Assembly (NCBI RefSeq): GCF_007829035.1
Contig: NZ_VIVQ01000001.1
Location: 372,001-436,000, forward strand
Direction: 5' to 3'
Origin: Rudaeicoccus suwonensis
Lineage (GTDB): Bacteria > Actinomycetota > Actinomycetes > Actinomycetales > Dermatophilaceae
DNA: 64,000 bases
The position numbers and the translations under genes are program-made. Every line of letters starts with the position of its first letter. Positions within the stretch are counted from its first letter, which is position 1. The notes beneath the pieces were generated by a model, which ran no database searches, had not been told where the DNA came from, and was given only the letters and a program-made list of their open reading frames with translations. Below are positions 36,662 to 45,945 of this stretch, piece after piece.

Positions 36662-37981
36662 GTGACTTCCCCGATCGAGACGCAGCCCCACGTGCGGCGC
36701 GTCGCGATGATCAGCGTGCACACCTCACCCCTCGAACAACCCGGCACCGGTGACGCCGGCGGTCTCAATGTGTACGTCGTCGAAACCGCAAAACGCCTTG
36801 CCGGCAAGGGAATCGACGTCGAGATCTTCACCCGTCGCACCTCGGCCGCCCTCGCCGAAACGGTGCAACTTGCCCCTGGTGTGCTGGTGCGGCACATCGA
36901 CGCCGGTCCCTACGAGGGCCTCTTCAAAGATGACCTCCCCGGTCAGCTCTGCGCCTTTGCCGCCGGCGTCATGCGCCACGTAGCGATCAGCCCCGAGGGC
37001 CACTACGACCTGGTCCATTCGCATTACTGGCTCTCCGGGCAGGTCGGCTGGCTCGCCGCCGACCGCTGGCAGGTTCCGCTGGTCCACACGATGCACACCA
37101 TGGCCAAGGTCAAGAACGCTGCGCTCGCCAGCGGCGACCGCCCCGAGCCGAACGGTCGCGAGATCGGCGAGGAGCAGGTGGTCCGTGCCGCGAGCCTGCT
37201 GGTCGCCAACACCGAGCGCGAGGCTCGCGAGCTGATCGACCTGTATGGCGCAAGCTGTGCCCGCGTCGAGGTCGTGTCTCCGGGCGTGGATCTCGACACC
37301 TTCGTTCCTGGCGACAAGACCCTCGCACGTGAGGCCGTCGGACTGCCTCGCGATGCGGAGGTGGTGCTCTTCGTCGGTCGCATCCAGCCACTCAAGGCTC
37401 CTGATGTGCTCGTGCGGGCGATCGCCCAGCTGATCGAGGCGGACCCCGCGAGGCGTTCCCGGCTGGTGCTGGCGATCCTCGGCGGACCCAGCGGATCAGG
37501 ACTCGACCGGCCCCGGTCGTTGCAACAACTCGCGCGGGATCTCGGCATCGCCGATGTGGTCCAGTTCGCGCCTCCGGTCACTCGCGCCGAGCTGGCCCGG
37601 TGGTATCAAGCAGCGGATCTGCTTGCGGTTCCTTCGCGTTCGGAGTCCTTCGGGCTGGTCGCACTTGAGGCGCAGGCCTGCGGTACCCCGGTCGTCGCTG
37701 CAGCTGTGGGTGGTCTGCCGATGGCGGTGGCTGACGCCGGTGTGCTTGTCGACGGCCACGACCCGCAGGCCTGGGCCGCTGCGATCGGCGACCTGCTCGA
37801 CGACGACGTGACCCGAAAGCAGTTGAGTGACAACGCCGTTCGGCATGCCGCTACCTTCGGCTGGGATGCCACCACCGACCGACTCTTGGAGATCTACGCG
37901 CACGCGTGCGACCACGCCCTGCAGACCGAGCGTGCCGCGAATCAGCCGATCCTCGGCGTGCACGCCGCCCCCATCCCATGA
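36662..37981 (+). CDS. mshA: D-inositol-3-phosphate glycosyltransferase
   Basis: A 439-residue GT4 glycosyltransferase that starts mycothiol synthesis by joining GlcNAc to inositol-3-phosphate. '[20 protein letters not shown]' (in parts) is the acceptor-side glycine loop, '[14 protein letters not shown]' is typical of MshA, and the donor site shows '[13 protein letters not shown]' and '[20 protein letters not shown]' (in parts). Start GTG 36662 lies directly after the right direct repeat, so its promoter region was altered or duplicated by the insert. YbjN, gpmA, phoU and senX3-regX3 follow. Confidence 0.93.
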   Translation: MTSPIETQPHVRRVAMISVHTSPLEQPGTGDAGGLNVYVVETAKRLAGKGIDVEIFTRRTSAALAETVQLAPGVLVRHIDAGPYEGLFKDDLPGQLCAFAAGVMRHVAISPEGHYDLVHSHYWLSGQVGWLAADRWQVPLVHTMHTMAKVKNAALASGDRPEPNGREIGEEQVVRAASLLVANTEREARELIDLYGASCARVEVVSPGVDLDTFVPGDKTLAREAVGLPRDAEVVLFVGRIQPLKAPDVLVRAIAQLIEADPARRSRLVLAILGGPSGSGLDRPRSLQQLARDLGIADVVQFAPPVTRAELARWYQAADLLAVPSRSESFGLVALEAQACGTPVVAAAVGGLPMAVADAGVLVDGHDPQAWAAAIGDLLDDDVTRKQLSDNAVRHAATFGWDATTDRLLEIYAHACDHALQTERAANQPILGVHAAPIP

Positions 37982-38047
37982 CCGCCCGACGTCAATGACA
38001 GCCGAACGTCAACGACCCCACTTCTGTGACCGCCGAGAGGATGCCTG

Positions 38048-38566
38048 ATGAGCACCGCCGAGCACGTCCAGCAGGAGGTCGAGCGCTATCTCGCGGAAGC
38101 CGAAGTCGAGTGGGAGCCCGGGGCCCGCGACGGCGAGTATGTCGTGACCCTTCCGGGCGAGCGCAAGCTCAAGACCGTCTGCTCGTTGCTCATCGGCGAA
38201 AAGGCAATAGTTACAACGGCTTTCGTCATACGTCACGCGGACGAGAACGAAGCCGAATTCTTCCGGTTCCTGCTGCGCCGCAATCTGCGTAGGCCCGGTG
38301 TCGGGTACGCCGTCGACGAGCACGGGGACGTGTATGTCGTGACTCGCGCAGCCCTGCGTGCCGTTGACGGCGAGTATCTCGACACGCTGTTCGGCACGAT
38401 TCTCGAAGCCGCCGACGGTGCCTTCAACGAGCTGCTGGTGATCGGCTTCCGCAGCTCGATGCAGAAAGAATGGAACTGGCGGATCAGCCGCGGCGAGTCG
38501 ACCCGCAATCTCGAGGCATTCCGCCACCTGTTGGATGCCGACTCCGCGTCGGCCGATGCGAAATAG
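38048..38566 (+). CDS. YbjN domain-containing protein
   Basis: A 172-residue protein with the YbjN/tyrosine-kinase-chaperone-like fold pattern: '[20 protein letters not shown]', then '[20 protein letters not shown]' and '[12 protein letters not shown]'. The family's biochemical role is unclear. The position between mshA and gpmA is conserved in actinobacteria. ATG 38048 follows GAGAGG. It is separated by 10 bp from gpmA and is probably cotranscribed with it. Confidence 0.8.
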   Translation: MSTAEHVQQEVERYLAEAEVEWEPGARDGEYVVTLPGERKLKTVCSLLIGEKAIVTTAFVIRHADENEAEFFRFLLRRNLRRPGVGYAVDEHGDVYVVTRAALRAVDGEYLDTLFGTILEAADGAFNELLVIGFRSSMQKEWNWRISRGESTRNLEAFRHLLDADSASADAK

Positions 38567-38576
38567 GATTACTGAC

Positions 38577-39320
38577 ATGACCAGAACCCTCGTGCTGTTG
38601 CGCCACGGCGAGTCCGAATGGAACGCCAAGAACCTCTTCACCGGCTGGGTCGACGTGCCGCTCAGCGCCAAGGGCCAGGCAGAGGCGGTGCACGGCGGCG
38701 AACTCATCAAGCAGGCCGGGGTGCTGCCGAACGTCGTGCACACCAGCTTGCTGCGTCGTGCGATCACGACCGCGGGCCTGGCTCTCGACGCGGCCGACCG
38801 ACACTGGATTCCCGTTCGCCGCAGCTGGCGGCTGAACGAGCGCCACTACGGAGCGCTGCAGGGCAAGGACAAGAAGGCCACCCTCGAGCAGTTCGGCGAA
38901 GAGCAGTTCATGACCTGGCGTCGCTCGTACGACGTTCCGCCGCCGCCGATCGAGACGGGCAGCGAGTTCAGCCAGGACGGCGACCCGCGCTATGCAGACC
39001 TCGGTCCTGAGATGCCGGCGACCGAGTGCCTCAAGGACGTCATCGCCCGCTTCCTGCCTTACTGGGAGGACTCGATCAAGCCCGATCTTGCGGCAGGCAA
39101 GACCGTGCTGGTCGCCGCACACGGCAACTCGCTGCGTGCGCTGGTCAAGCACCTCGACGGCATCGGCGACGACGAGATCGTCGGCCTCAACATCCCGACC
39201 GGCCAGCCGCTGGTCTACCAGCTCGACGACGACTTCGCACCCACCGTCAAGGGCGGGGAGTACCTCGACCGGGAGGCCGCCCTCGCTGCCGCCGAGGCGG
39301 TCGCCAACCAGGGGCGCTGA
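38577..39320 (+). CDS. gpmA: 2,3-bisphosphoglycerate-dependent phosphoglycerate mutase
   Basis: A 247-residue histidine-phosphatase superfamily enzyme of glycolysis. The phospho-His is in '[10 protein letters not shown]', the substrate motif is '[10 protein letters not shown]', and the second His is in '[11 protein letters not shown]'. The length and '[10 protein letters not shown]' match GpmA. ATG 38577 lies 10 bp after the ybjN stop. It ends at a strong bidirectional terminator facing phoU. Confidence 0.95.
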   Translation: MTRTLVLLRHGESEWNAKNLFTGWVDVPLSAKGQAEAVHGGELIKQAGVLPNVVHTSLLRRAITTAGLALDAADRHWIPVRRSWRLNERHYGALQGKDKKATLEQFGEEQFMTWRRSYDVPPPPIETGSEFSQDGDPRYADLGPEMPATECLKDVIARFLPYWEDSIKPDLAAGKTVLVAAHGNSLRALVKHLDGIGDDEIVGLNIPTGQPLVYQLDDDFAPTVKGGEYLDREAALAAAEAVANQGR

Positions 39321-39366
39321 CAGCCCGGGGCCGCGCCGGCGGCATACCCGGACCTCACGCACAGGA

Positions 39367-39402
39367 AACGCCGGGCCTGCTCAGTCGAGCAGGCCCGGCG
39401 TT
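39367..39402. terminator. bidirectional terminator between gpmA and phoU
   Basis: A 16-bp stem (39367-39382 with 39387-39402), loop AGTC, flanked by AA and TT. It lies 46 bp after the gpmA stop and 26 bp from the convergent phoU stop, so it can serve both genes. Confidence 0.9.
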
Positions 39403-39427
39403 CATGCGTATGTGAATGGTGGCGCGA

Positions 39428-40093
39428 TCAGCGCTCCAGGCCCTCGTCCTCGGTGCCGTACCGCCCGGTGACCAGGTAGACGATCCGGTTGGCGACGGCC
39501 ACGGCGTGGTCGCCGAAGCGCTCGTAGTAGCGGCCGATGAGGGTCGTGTCGACGGCGGCCTCCATGCCGTGCGACCAGTCCTGGCCCAGCAGGGCGGCGA
39601 AGACCTTGCGGTGCAGCTCGTCCATCTCGTCGTCGACGCGGCCGATCTCGATGGCACTGTGGACGTCCTTGTCGGCGATCGCAGCGCCGGTCATCTGCAC
39701 CAGGCGCCCGGCGACCTGCGCCATCTCGACAATGGTCTGCCGCAACGGTTCGGGCACCGCGCTCTCCGGGTAACGCATCCGCGCAACCTTGGCGATGTGC
39801 CGCGCGAGGTCGCCCATGCGCTCGATGTCGCTGTTCATGTGCATCGCGGTGACCACCATGCGCAGGTCCGTCGCAACCGGCTGCTGCCGGGCCAGCAGAT
39901 CCACCGCGCGGTCGTCGATCTGCCGGCGCAGCGCATCGATGTCGTCATCCGAGGCGATGACGCTCTCGGCGTCGGCCAGTCGCGCTTCGAGCAGTGCGGT
40001 CGTCGCCCGGGACATGGCGGTGCCGACCATCGTGGTCATCTCGACCAGGTCGTCGGAGATCTTGTCCAGATCCTCGTGGAAAGCATCACGCAT
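39428..40093 (-). CDS. phoU: phosphate signalling protein PhoU
   Basis: A 221-residue PhoU with two three-helix repeats. The metal-binding signatures are 'NSDIERMGDLARHIAKV' and 'YYERFGDHAVAVANRI'. PhoU connects the Pst transporter with the phosphate sensor kinase. ATG 40093 has AGAGGGA upstream and gives the standard length. It is divergent from senX3-regX3, as in mycobacteria. Confidence 0.94.
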   Translation of the reverse strand: MRDAFHEDLDKISDDLVEMTTMVGTAMSRATTALLEARLADAESVIASDDDIDALRRQIDDRAVDLLARQQPVATDLRMVVTAMHMNSDIERMGDLARHIAKVARMRYPESAVPEPLRQTIVEMAQVAGRLVQMTGAAIADKDVHSAIEIGRVDDEMDELHRKVFAALLGQDWSHGMEAAVDTTLIGRYYERFGDHAVAVANRIVYLVTGRYGTEDEGLER

Positions 40094-40289
40094 GTGTTTC
40101 GGTCCCTCTTGTGGTGGCTGACGGCGACCTGCCGCACAGCGGTGGAGCACGCACATCACACGGTGCGTCGCTCGACAGTCGCAGTATGTCGTAAACGTTT
40201 TGCGGCGCCGAGGTGAACAACAGGCGATCCAGGGCGATACAGCGTTCTGCTGGCCGAAGTCGCTCTCAGCGGGCCGTAGATTGGTCGTC

Positions 40290-41495
40290 GTGTTGCTCGC
40301 TTCGATCGCCCTCATCGTGGGTCTGGCGGTCGGTGGCGTGGGTGCCTTCCTCGTTCGGTGGGGTCGCCCCGCGCCGACCGACCTGACAGGTGTGACGCCT
40401 GACAGCACCGCGGCACGCTCCCCCCTGACGCCAGGCGTGGTCGAGGTGCTCGACGTGCTGCGATCGGTGACGGTGGTCGTCGATGCATCGGACAAGGTGG
40501 TGCGTCACAGCGCCAGCGCGCAGGCCCTCGGGCTGGTGCGCGACAGCGAGTTGGCGCACGCGCAACTGCTGTCGCTGGTGCGTCAGGTGCGTCGTGACGA
40601 CGACGTGCGCGAGGTCGAGCTGGATGTCGCGCGCGGACCTCTCGGTCAGGGCCGGTTGACGATCGGTGTGCGGGTTGCCGCACTCAGCGGACAGCACGTG
40701 CTCTTGCTCATCGACGACCGCACGCACTCCCGTCGCGTCGAGGAGACCCGCCGTGATTTCGTCGTCAACGTCTCGCACGAACTCAAGACGCCGGTCAGCG
40801 GTCTGACTCTGCTTGCCGAGGCGATGGACGACGCCCGCGACGACCCGGAGGCCGTGCATCGCTTCGCCGGCCGGATGCGCACCGAAACCTCGCGCCTGGC
40901 CCGGCTGGTGCAGGAGATCGTCGAGTTGTCGCGCCTGCAGGTCGCCGACACCCTCGACGAACCGGTGCTGGTCGACGTGCGCGCCTGCGTCAAAGATGCC
41001 GTCGACCACCTCAAGGTCGTCGCCGACGGCAAACGCATCGACCTCACCACAGCGCTTGGCGACCTGGCCGTGCCGGCCCAGGTGTATGGCGACAGCAACC
41101 TCATCACCACGGCGATCCGCAACCTGGCCGAGAACGCCGTGGCCTACTCGGACCCCGGCACCCGCGTCGGCATCACTGTGCTGCCGGATGAAGACCTGGT
41201 CACGATCGTGGTCAAGGACCAGGGCCGCGGCATCCCGGCAGCGGATCTGGAGCGTGTATTCGAGCGGTTCTACCGGGTCGATGCGGCGCGCTCGCGCAGC
41301 ACCGGTGGCACCGGCCTCGGACTGGCGATCGTCAAACATGTGTGTGCCAATCACGGTGGCGAGGTCAGCGTGTGGTCCGAGGAAGGACAAGGCTCGACGT
41401 TCACGATCCGGTTGCCGGCCGCACGCCCCGCCATACATCAGCTTGCCCACCCGCAGGACACATCCGACGAATCCAGGAAGGTCACCAGTTCATGA
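40290..41495 (+). CDS. senX3: phosphate-sensing histidine kinase SenX3
   Basis: A sensor kinase of about 401 residues. One N-terminal transmembrane helix ('LLASIALIVGLAVGGVGAF') is followed by a PAS-like region and the H-box 'VNVSHELKTPVSG'. The ATPase domain has the N-box 'NLAENAVAYS', 'KDQGRGIP' and 'GGTGLGLAIVKHV'. The frame is open back to TTG 40200, but GTG 40290 matches the short N-terminus of SenX3 homologues. A GGTGAAC word at 40212-40218 resembles half of an actinobacterial PHO box. The stop overlaps regX3 (ATGA). Confidence 0.88.
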   Translation: MLLASIALIVGLAVGGVGAFLVRWGRPAPTDLTGVTPDSTAARSPLTPGVVEVLDVLRSVTVVVDASDKVVRHSASAQALGLVRDSELAHAQLLSLVRQVRRDDDVREVELDVARGPLGQGRLTIGVRVAALSGQHVLLLIDDRTHSRRVEETRRDFVVNVSHELKTPVSGLTLLAEAMDDARDDPEAVHRFAGRMRTETSRLARLVQEIVELSRLQVADTLDEPVLVDVRACVKDAVDHLKVVADGKRIDLTTALGDLAVPAQVYGDSNLITTAIRNLAENAVAYSDPGTRVGITVLPDEDLVTIVVKDQGRGIPAADLERVFERFYRVDAARSRSTGGTGLGLAIVKHVCANHGGEVSVWSEEGQGSTFTIRLPAARPAIHQLAHPQDTSDESRKVTSS

Positions 41496-42175
41496 CCCGC
41501 ATCCTCGTGGTCGAGGACGAAGAATCCATCTCCGACCCGCTCAGTTACCTGCTCGGCAAAGAGGGGTATGACGTCGCTCTGGCCGAGACCGGCCCCGACG
41601 CACTGCTGGAGTTCGACCGGGGCGGGGCCGACCTGGTGCTGCTCGATCTGATGCTCCCGGGCATGTCCGGGGTGGACGTGTGCCGAGTGCTGCGGCAGAA
41701 ATCGAACGTGCCGGTGATCATGCTGACCGCCAAGGACAGCGAGGTCGACAAGGTCGTCGGTCTCGAACTCGGCGCCGACGACTACATCACCAAGCCGTAC
41801 AGCTCGCGCGAACTGCTGGCCCGCATCAAGGCGGTGCTGCGCCGCGGTCTCGACCAGGACGAGCTCATGCCGGCGACACTGCAGGGCGGCCCGGTGCGGA
41901 TGGACGTCGAACGGCACACGGTCGTCGTCGACGGGGCGGTCACGGCCTTGCCACTCAAGGAGTTCGAGCTGTTGGAGCTGCTGCTGCGCAACACCGGGCG
42001 CGTGCTCACCCGGGGCCAGCTGATCGACCGGGTGTGGGGCAGCGACTACGTCGGGGACACCAAGACGCTGGATGTGCACGTCAAGCGACTGCGCGCCAAG
42101 ATCGAACCCGAGCCGGCCAACCCGCGGTACATCGTCACCGTGCGCGGTCTGGGTTACAAGTTCGAGGTGTCCTGA
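41492..42175 (+). CDS. regX3: response regulator RegX3
   Basis: A 227-residue OmpR/PhoB-family regulator. The receiver domain has acidic residues 'VVEDEES', phospho-acceptor Asp in 'VLLDLMLPG' and Lys in 'DYITKPYSSREL'. The C-terminal winged helix ends 'YIVTVRGLGYKFEVS'. Its partner is SenX3, and phosphate-starvation genes are the expected targets. It starts inside the senX3 stop codon. Confidence 0.93.
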   Translation: MTRILVVEDEESISDPLSYLLGKEGYDVALAETGPDALLEFDRGGADLVLLDLMLPGMSGVDVCRVLRQKSNVPVIMLTAKDSEVDKVVGLELGADDYITKPYSSRELLARIKAVLRRGLDQDELMPATLQGGPVRMDVERHTVVVDGAVTALPLKEFELLELLLRNTGRVLTRGQLIDRVWGSDYVGDTKTLDVHVKRLRAKIEPEPANPRYIVTVRGLGYKFEVS

Positions 42176-42265
42176 GCGCGTTCCGTGGTGTGAGCCGCTC
42201 TCGTCGGCTCTCCGCCCTTCCGGGGAGCATCCGCCCTTCGGATGGCGCCCGCTTGCCGCGTGGAT

Positions 42266-42420
42266 CCAGTCCTGGTGACGGTGCCACGTGCCTTATCGGC
42301 TCGGGAGCCAATGCCCACTTGCCTCATCGAACCCAGTCCTGGTGACGGCGCCACTTGCTTTATCGGCTCGGGAGCCAATGCCCACTTGCCTCATCGAACC
42401 CATACCTGGTGACGGTGCCC
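42266..42420. repeat. 67-bp tandem repeat (about 2.3 copies)
   Basis: Copy 1 (42266-42332) and copy 2 (42333-42399) differ at three positions; a partial third starts at 42400 and fades after CCTGGTGACGGTGCC. Each unit contains CTTATCGGCTCGGGAGCC or CTTTATCGGCTCGGGAGC and TGCCCACTTGCCTCATCG. No open frame is shared by the units. Confidence 0.9.
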
Positions 42421-42680
42421 GCTCCCGGATCATGCGAACGGCAGGGGCAGTCAGTCATGCCGGGCCTGGCGACCAGAAGCCCCGTTCAGGGCTCACCAAA
42501 AAAGTGACGGGGGTAGTCGAGTCGGTGGCGCGGCAAATCGTCATCATGCGTCACAACCGAGTGGTCGAGATGTCGAAAATTTCCGCCACGAAGCTCGCTA
42601 CCGGGAAGTAAGCGACATCTGGGCCAACTCTCTGTGATCAAAGTGCTGCAAGTGATGCGTGCGAACCGACGAGGGTTGGT

Positions 42681-42801
42681 GCGACCGGGCAGGCGAGCGA
42701 GGGTGTGCGACCGGGCAGGCGAGCGAAGGGGCGCGACCGGGCAGGCGAGCGAGGGTGCGCGGCCGGGCAGGCGAGCGAGCGAGCGGGGCACGACCGGGCA
42801 G
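42681..42801. repeat. 26-bp tandem repeat (about 5 copies)
   Basis: GACCGGGCAGGCGAGCGA (or GGCC variant) recurs at 42683, 42709, 42735 and 42761 with exact 26-bp spacing; a fifth, shortened copy begins at 42792 after a 5-bp insertion. The units abut, without unique spacers. Confidence 0.9.
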
Positions 42802-42853
42802 AGCGTGCGCTCGTCTAACGGACGACGGGAGGGCGATGCCCGATTCCCCGTGA

Positions 42854-43417
42854 TCAGGCGGGTGGTTCGGAGACCGCCGAGGTCGATGGCGGGGTGTATG
42901 TCGGGTGGCTCGGGCTGGCACTGCCGTAGGGCGGCTGGTCGAGCAGTACCGGCACCTGCACGGTGTTCTGGCCGCCGTCGGCGGTCTGGAAGGTCACTGC
43001 CATGAAGCTACCTGGGATGGCGGTGACGTTGGCGACCTCGACCGGGCTGACCGTCTGCGTGCTGTCGCCGCTGGTCTGACCGTCGAGGCGGACGGCTGTT
43101 GAACCGGGGATCGTCACGGTCTCGGCCGAGCCGCCGCTGGGGGTGACCGTCAACTGCACAGCAGAGGTGCTGTTGTTGGTCGCCATGCCGATCATGGAGC
43201 CGCTGGCGCCCTTCGCGCTGCTGACGATCGCGACATCCTGGAGTTGGACAGAGCCGATCGTCGCGCTCGTGCCGTCTGCGGCGTCATAGCTGACGGTGGT
43301 CTGCGCGGGGGACAGATACATGCACCCGCTCAGCACGCTTGCCGTGCCGACGAGGGTGAGCGCACCCATGGCGGGGCGGGCCAGCTTTGCGGCGGTGCGG
43401 GGCAGTCGAGGCGTCAC
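42854..43417 (-). CDS. hypothetical lipoprotein
   Basis: A 187-residue secreted lipoprotein. The N-terminal signal peptide ends in lipobox 'SVLSGC' (Cys near residue 32), then 'MYLSPAQTTVSYDAADG'. The body is beta-rich with Ser/Thr/Gly and ends in a Pro/Ser tail ('SHPTYTPPSTSAVSEPPA'). No enzymatic motif is seen. GTG 43417 is the start. It is divergent from carD, a placement found in related genomes; its role is unknown. Confidence 0.72.
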   Translation of the reverse strand: MTPRLPRTAAKLARPAMGALTLVGTASVLSGCMYLSPAQTTVSYDAADGTSATIGSVQLQDVAIVSSAKGASGSMIGMATNNSTSAVQLTVTPSGGSAETVTIPGSTAVRLDGQTSGDSTQTVSPVEVANVTAIPGSFMAVTFQTADGGQNTVQVPVLLDQPPYGSASPSHPTYTPPSTSAVSEPPA

Positions 43418-43626
43418 GCGCGCCAGCCTAGCGGTCCCGCGCCGGGATAGGTCACCGGGCGGCCCTCGTCGCTCCGCGTCGGCCCGTGATGCATGTTGGT
43501 CGAGTGCTTGTCAAGAGCTTCCACCCCATCGGGTGGACGGTCGGAGAGGCCTCTGACCTGCACAAACGTTTATGTGACCTGGATAACTCGTGATATCCTG
43601 AGAGTCGCGAAAGGGGCAAACACCAC

Positions 43627-44109
43627 ATGGTTTTCAAGGTCGGCGAGACAGTCGTTTACCCGCATCACGGCGCGGCTCTCATCGAAGAAATCAAAGTCCG
43701 CAAGATCAAGGGCGAGGACAAGCAGTATCTGGTCCTCAAGGTTGCCCAGGGTGATCTGACCATCGAAGTCCCGGCAGAGAACTGTGACCTGGTCGGGGTC
43801 CGCGATGTCGTCGGCAAGGAGGGCCTCGACCGTGTGTTCGAGGTGCTGCGCGCCGACCACACCGAGGAGCCGACCAACTGGTCCCGCCGGTACAAAGCCA
43901 ATCTCGAGAAGCTCGCCTCTGGTGACGTCATCAAGGTCGCCGAGGTCGTGCGCGACCTCTGGCGCCGCGACCAGGACCGCGGCCTGTCCGCCGGTGAGAA
44001 GCGCATGCTGGCCAAGGCCCGCCAGATCCTGGTGTCCGAGCTCGCGCTGGCCGAGCACACCAACGAGGACAAGGCGGAGGCCACGCTCGACGAGGTGCTC
44101 GCCTCCTGA
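43627..44109 (+). CDS. carD: RNA polymerase-binding transcription factor CarD
   Basis: A 160-residue CarD. The N-terminal Tudor-like RNAP-interaction domain opens '[22 protein letters not shown]', and the C-terminal helical DNA-binding domain includes '[13 protein letters not shown]' with the conserved Trp. CarD stabilises open complexes at rRNA and housekeeping promoters. ATG 43627 follows AAAGGGG. TATCCT at 43594-43599 is a possible -10 element. A strong hairpin directly follows the stop and runs into ispD. Confidence 0.95.
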   Translation: MVFKVGETVVYPHHGAALIEEIKVRKIKGEDKQYLVLKVAQGDLTIEVPAENCDLVGVRDVVGKEGLDRVFEVLRADHTEEPTNWSRRYKANLEKLASGDVIKVAEVVRDLWRRDQDRGLSAGEKRMLAKARQILVSELALAEHTNEDKAEATLDEVLAS

Positions 44110-44120
44110 GCGTCAAGTCT

Positions 44121-44162
44121 GACGACAACGCCCACGACGATCTCGTCGTGGGCGTTGTCGTC
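44121..44162 (+). promoter_or_regulatory. 20-bp hairpin spanning the carD/ispD junction
   Basis: 44121-44140 and 44143-44162 are perfect reverse complements, a 20-bp dyad with almost no loop. It begins 12 bases after the carD stop and its right arm contains the ispD start GTG 44148 and first codons. It could act as a carD terminator, a mask over the ispD start, or both; this is inferred from geometry. Confidence 0.7.
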
Positions 44163-45293
44163 GTGGCAGCCGGACTCGGCACCCGCCTCGGGGCCGGTAT
44201 GCCGAAAGCCCTCGTCGCGCTGCGTGGCCGCACACTCGTCGAGCACGCCGTCACCGCCGCCCGTGACGTCGCCGATCACCTGGTGGTGGTGGCGCCTGCG
44301 ACGCACGTCACGCGCTTCGAGGAACTGCTGCCTGCTGTCACCGTCGTCGCCGGGGGCGCCGAACGCACCGACTCGGTGGCCGCCGGGCTCGCCGCGGTAC
44401 CGGCCGCTGCGCAGGTCGTGCTCGTGCACGATGCCGCCCGCGCGCTCGCCCCCGTCGCGCTCTTTCGCCGGGTGATCGCCGCGGTCGCGGGCGGCGCCGA
44501 CGCCGTTGTGCCCGGGCTGCCTGTCACCGACACCATCAAGGCCGTCGACAGCGACCGTGTCGTGACGGCGACGCCGGACCGGGCGACGCTGCGCGCCATA
44601 CAGACCCCGCAGGGATTCCGGCGCGCGGCGCTCGAGGCGGCGCACTCGGGTGGCCACCTCGCCACCGATGACGCCGCACTGGTCGAACGCGCTGGCGGTC
44701 GGGTTGTCGTGGTCGACGGTGATCCCTCGGCGATCAAGATCACCGTCCAAGCGGACCTCACGACGGCCGAACGCCTGTTGGACACTCCGCAGCCGTCGCC
44801 GAGCCTCGTCGTGCTCGGGGGACTGCCGGGCAGCGGCAAAACCACCGTGGCGCAGGCACTGTGCGCAGCACGTGGATTCGCGCATGTGCGAGTGGACACG
44901 CTGCATCAGGCGCTCGCCGACGCGGGCACGCTCGACGCGGCCGAGATCGCGCCATACGCGGGCTGTATGGCGATCGCCCGTGACCTGCTCGCCGGTGGCT
45001 GCTCGGTGGTCGCGGATTCGGTGAATCCGGTGGTCGAGTCGCGCGACGGCTGGCGACAGGTGGCAACTGCCACCGGGGCGCGGCTGCTCGAGGTCGAGGT
45101 GGTCTGCTCCGATCGCGATGTGCACCGACGGCGGGCAACCACTCGTGTGACGGATGTCCCCGGGCTCACCAAACCCACCTGGGACCAGATCCAGGCTCGG
45201 CACTACCAGCCCTGGCGCGCCGATCTCGTGCTCGACACCAGCACCGCCGAGGTCGCCGACCTCGTCGACGTGATCCGAAGGGAACTGCAGTGA
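44148..45293 (+). CDS. ispD: IspD (2-C-methyl-D-erythritol 4-phosphate cytidylyltransferase) fused to P-loop kinase-like domain
   Basis: A 381-residue protein. Residues 1-212 are IspD of the MEP isoprenoid pathway: '[19 protein letters not shown]' CTP-binding loop, 'HDAARALAP', 'QTPQGFRR', 'TDDAALVE' and 'IKITVQADL'. A second domain follows: Walker A 'GGLPGSGKT' at 224-232, then '[10 protein letters not shown]' and '[16 protein letters not shown]', like AAA_33 or zeta-toxin-type kinases. Ordinary IspD is about 230 residues. GTG 44148 is the first usable start, and it lies inside a strong hairpin. It overlaps ispF by four bases. Confidence 0.85.
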   Translation: MGVVVVAAGLGTRLGAGMPKALVALRGRTLVEHAVTAARDVADHLVVVAPATHVTRFEELLPAVTVVAGGAERTDSVAAGLAAVPAAAQVVLVHDAARALAPVALFRRVIAAVAGGADAVVPGLPVTDTIKAVDSDRVVTATPDRATLRAIQTPQGFRRAALEAAHSGGHLATDDAALVERAGGRVVVVDGDPSAIKITVQADLTTAERLLDTPQPSPSLVVLGGLPGSGKTTVAQALCAARGFAHVRVDTLHQALADAGTLDAAEIAPYAGCMAIARDLLAGGCSVVADSVNPVVESRDGWRQVATATGARLLEVEVVCSDRDVHRRRATTRVTDVPGLTKPTWDQIQARHYQPWRADLVLDTSTAEVADLVDVIRRELQ

Positions 45294-45790
45294 CCGCTGT
45301 GCCACGTGTCGGAATCGGCACCGACGTCCACGCGTATGCCGACGACGACCGACCGCTCCACCTTGCCGGTCTGGAGTGGCCGGGTGAGCGCGGCATCGAG
45401 GGTCATTCCGACGGGGACGTCGCCTCCCACGCGATCTGTGACGCGCTCTTCTCCGCCGCCGGCCTTGGCGACCTCGGCCAGCATTTCGGCACCGGGCGGC
45501 CGGAGCTCGCGGGTGCCCGCGGGCCGAAGCTTCTTTCTGAAGCTCGAAAAATATTGGCGGACAACGGTTTTGAGATCGGCAACGTCGCGGTGCAGATCAT
45601 CGGGAATCGTCCCAAGGTCGGCGCGAGGCGCGAGGAGGCGCAGCGGGTGTTGTCCGCGGCCCTCGGCGGTGCGCCGGTGGCCGTGTCAGCGACCACGGCC
45701 GACGGGCTCGGGCTGACCGGCCGTGGCGAAGGCGTCGCCGCCATCGCCACGGCGATCGTCACAGCGCTCGAGGATCCGTCGACACGGTGA
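45290..45790 (+). CDS. ispF: 2-C-methyl-D-erythritol 2,4-cyclodiphosphate synthase
   Basis: A 166-residue IspF. Zinc and substrate motifs are '[10 protein letters not shown]' and '[17 protein letters not shown]', and the C-terminal '[16 protein letters not shown]' is complete. It cyclises CDP-ME-2-phosphate in the MEP pathway, two steps after IspD. It starts at GTG 45290 overlapping the ispD stop, consistent with coupled translation. Confidence 0.95.
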   Translation: MTAVPRVGIGTDVHAYADDDRPLHLAGLEWPGERGIEGHSDGDVASHAICDALFSAAGLGDLGQHFGTGRPELAGARGPKLLSEARKILADNGFEIGNVAVQIIGNRPKVGARREEAQRVLSAALGGAPVAVSATTADGLGLTGRGEGVAAIATAIVTALEDPSTR

Positions 45791-45945
45791 AATCCGGGTC
45801 GAGGCCGACGATGTCGGCCGGCCCGCTCGCCGACACTGTCAGCGGTGATGCCTCGATCAGCCGGACGCACCTCTGCCGGTGATCACCCCTGCGTCGTAGG
45901 GTCGGTTGGGCAAGTCGCGTCCGACCGACCGTAGGGAGTACACGT

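Larger units (their letters stand above)
42176..42853. other. 678-bp gene-free spacer with two tandem repeats
   Basis: No convincing gene lies between regX3 and the minus-strand lipoprotein. A weak GAGCCG/CGGCTC stem near 42191-42209 could end the regX3 transcript. Two unrelated tandem repeats fill much of the rest. Confidence 0.65.

Noticed and set aside
42288-42611. Plus-strand frame of 107 codons across the 67-bp repeats
   Set aside because: It is driven by the repeat, with no ribosome-binding site; the units do not keep one reading frame because 67 is not a multiple of three.
42681-42801. CRISPR-like array
   Set aside because: The 26-bp units abut without unique spacers, and no cas genes are present.
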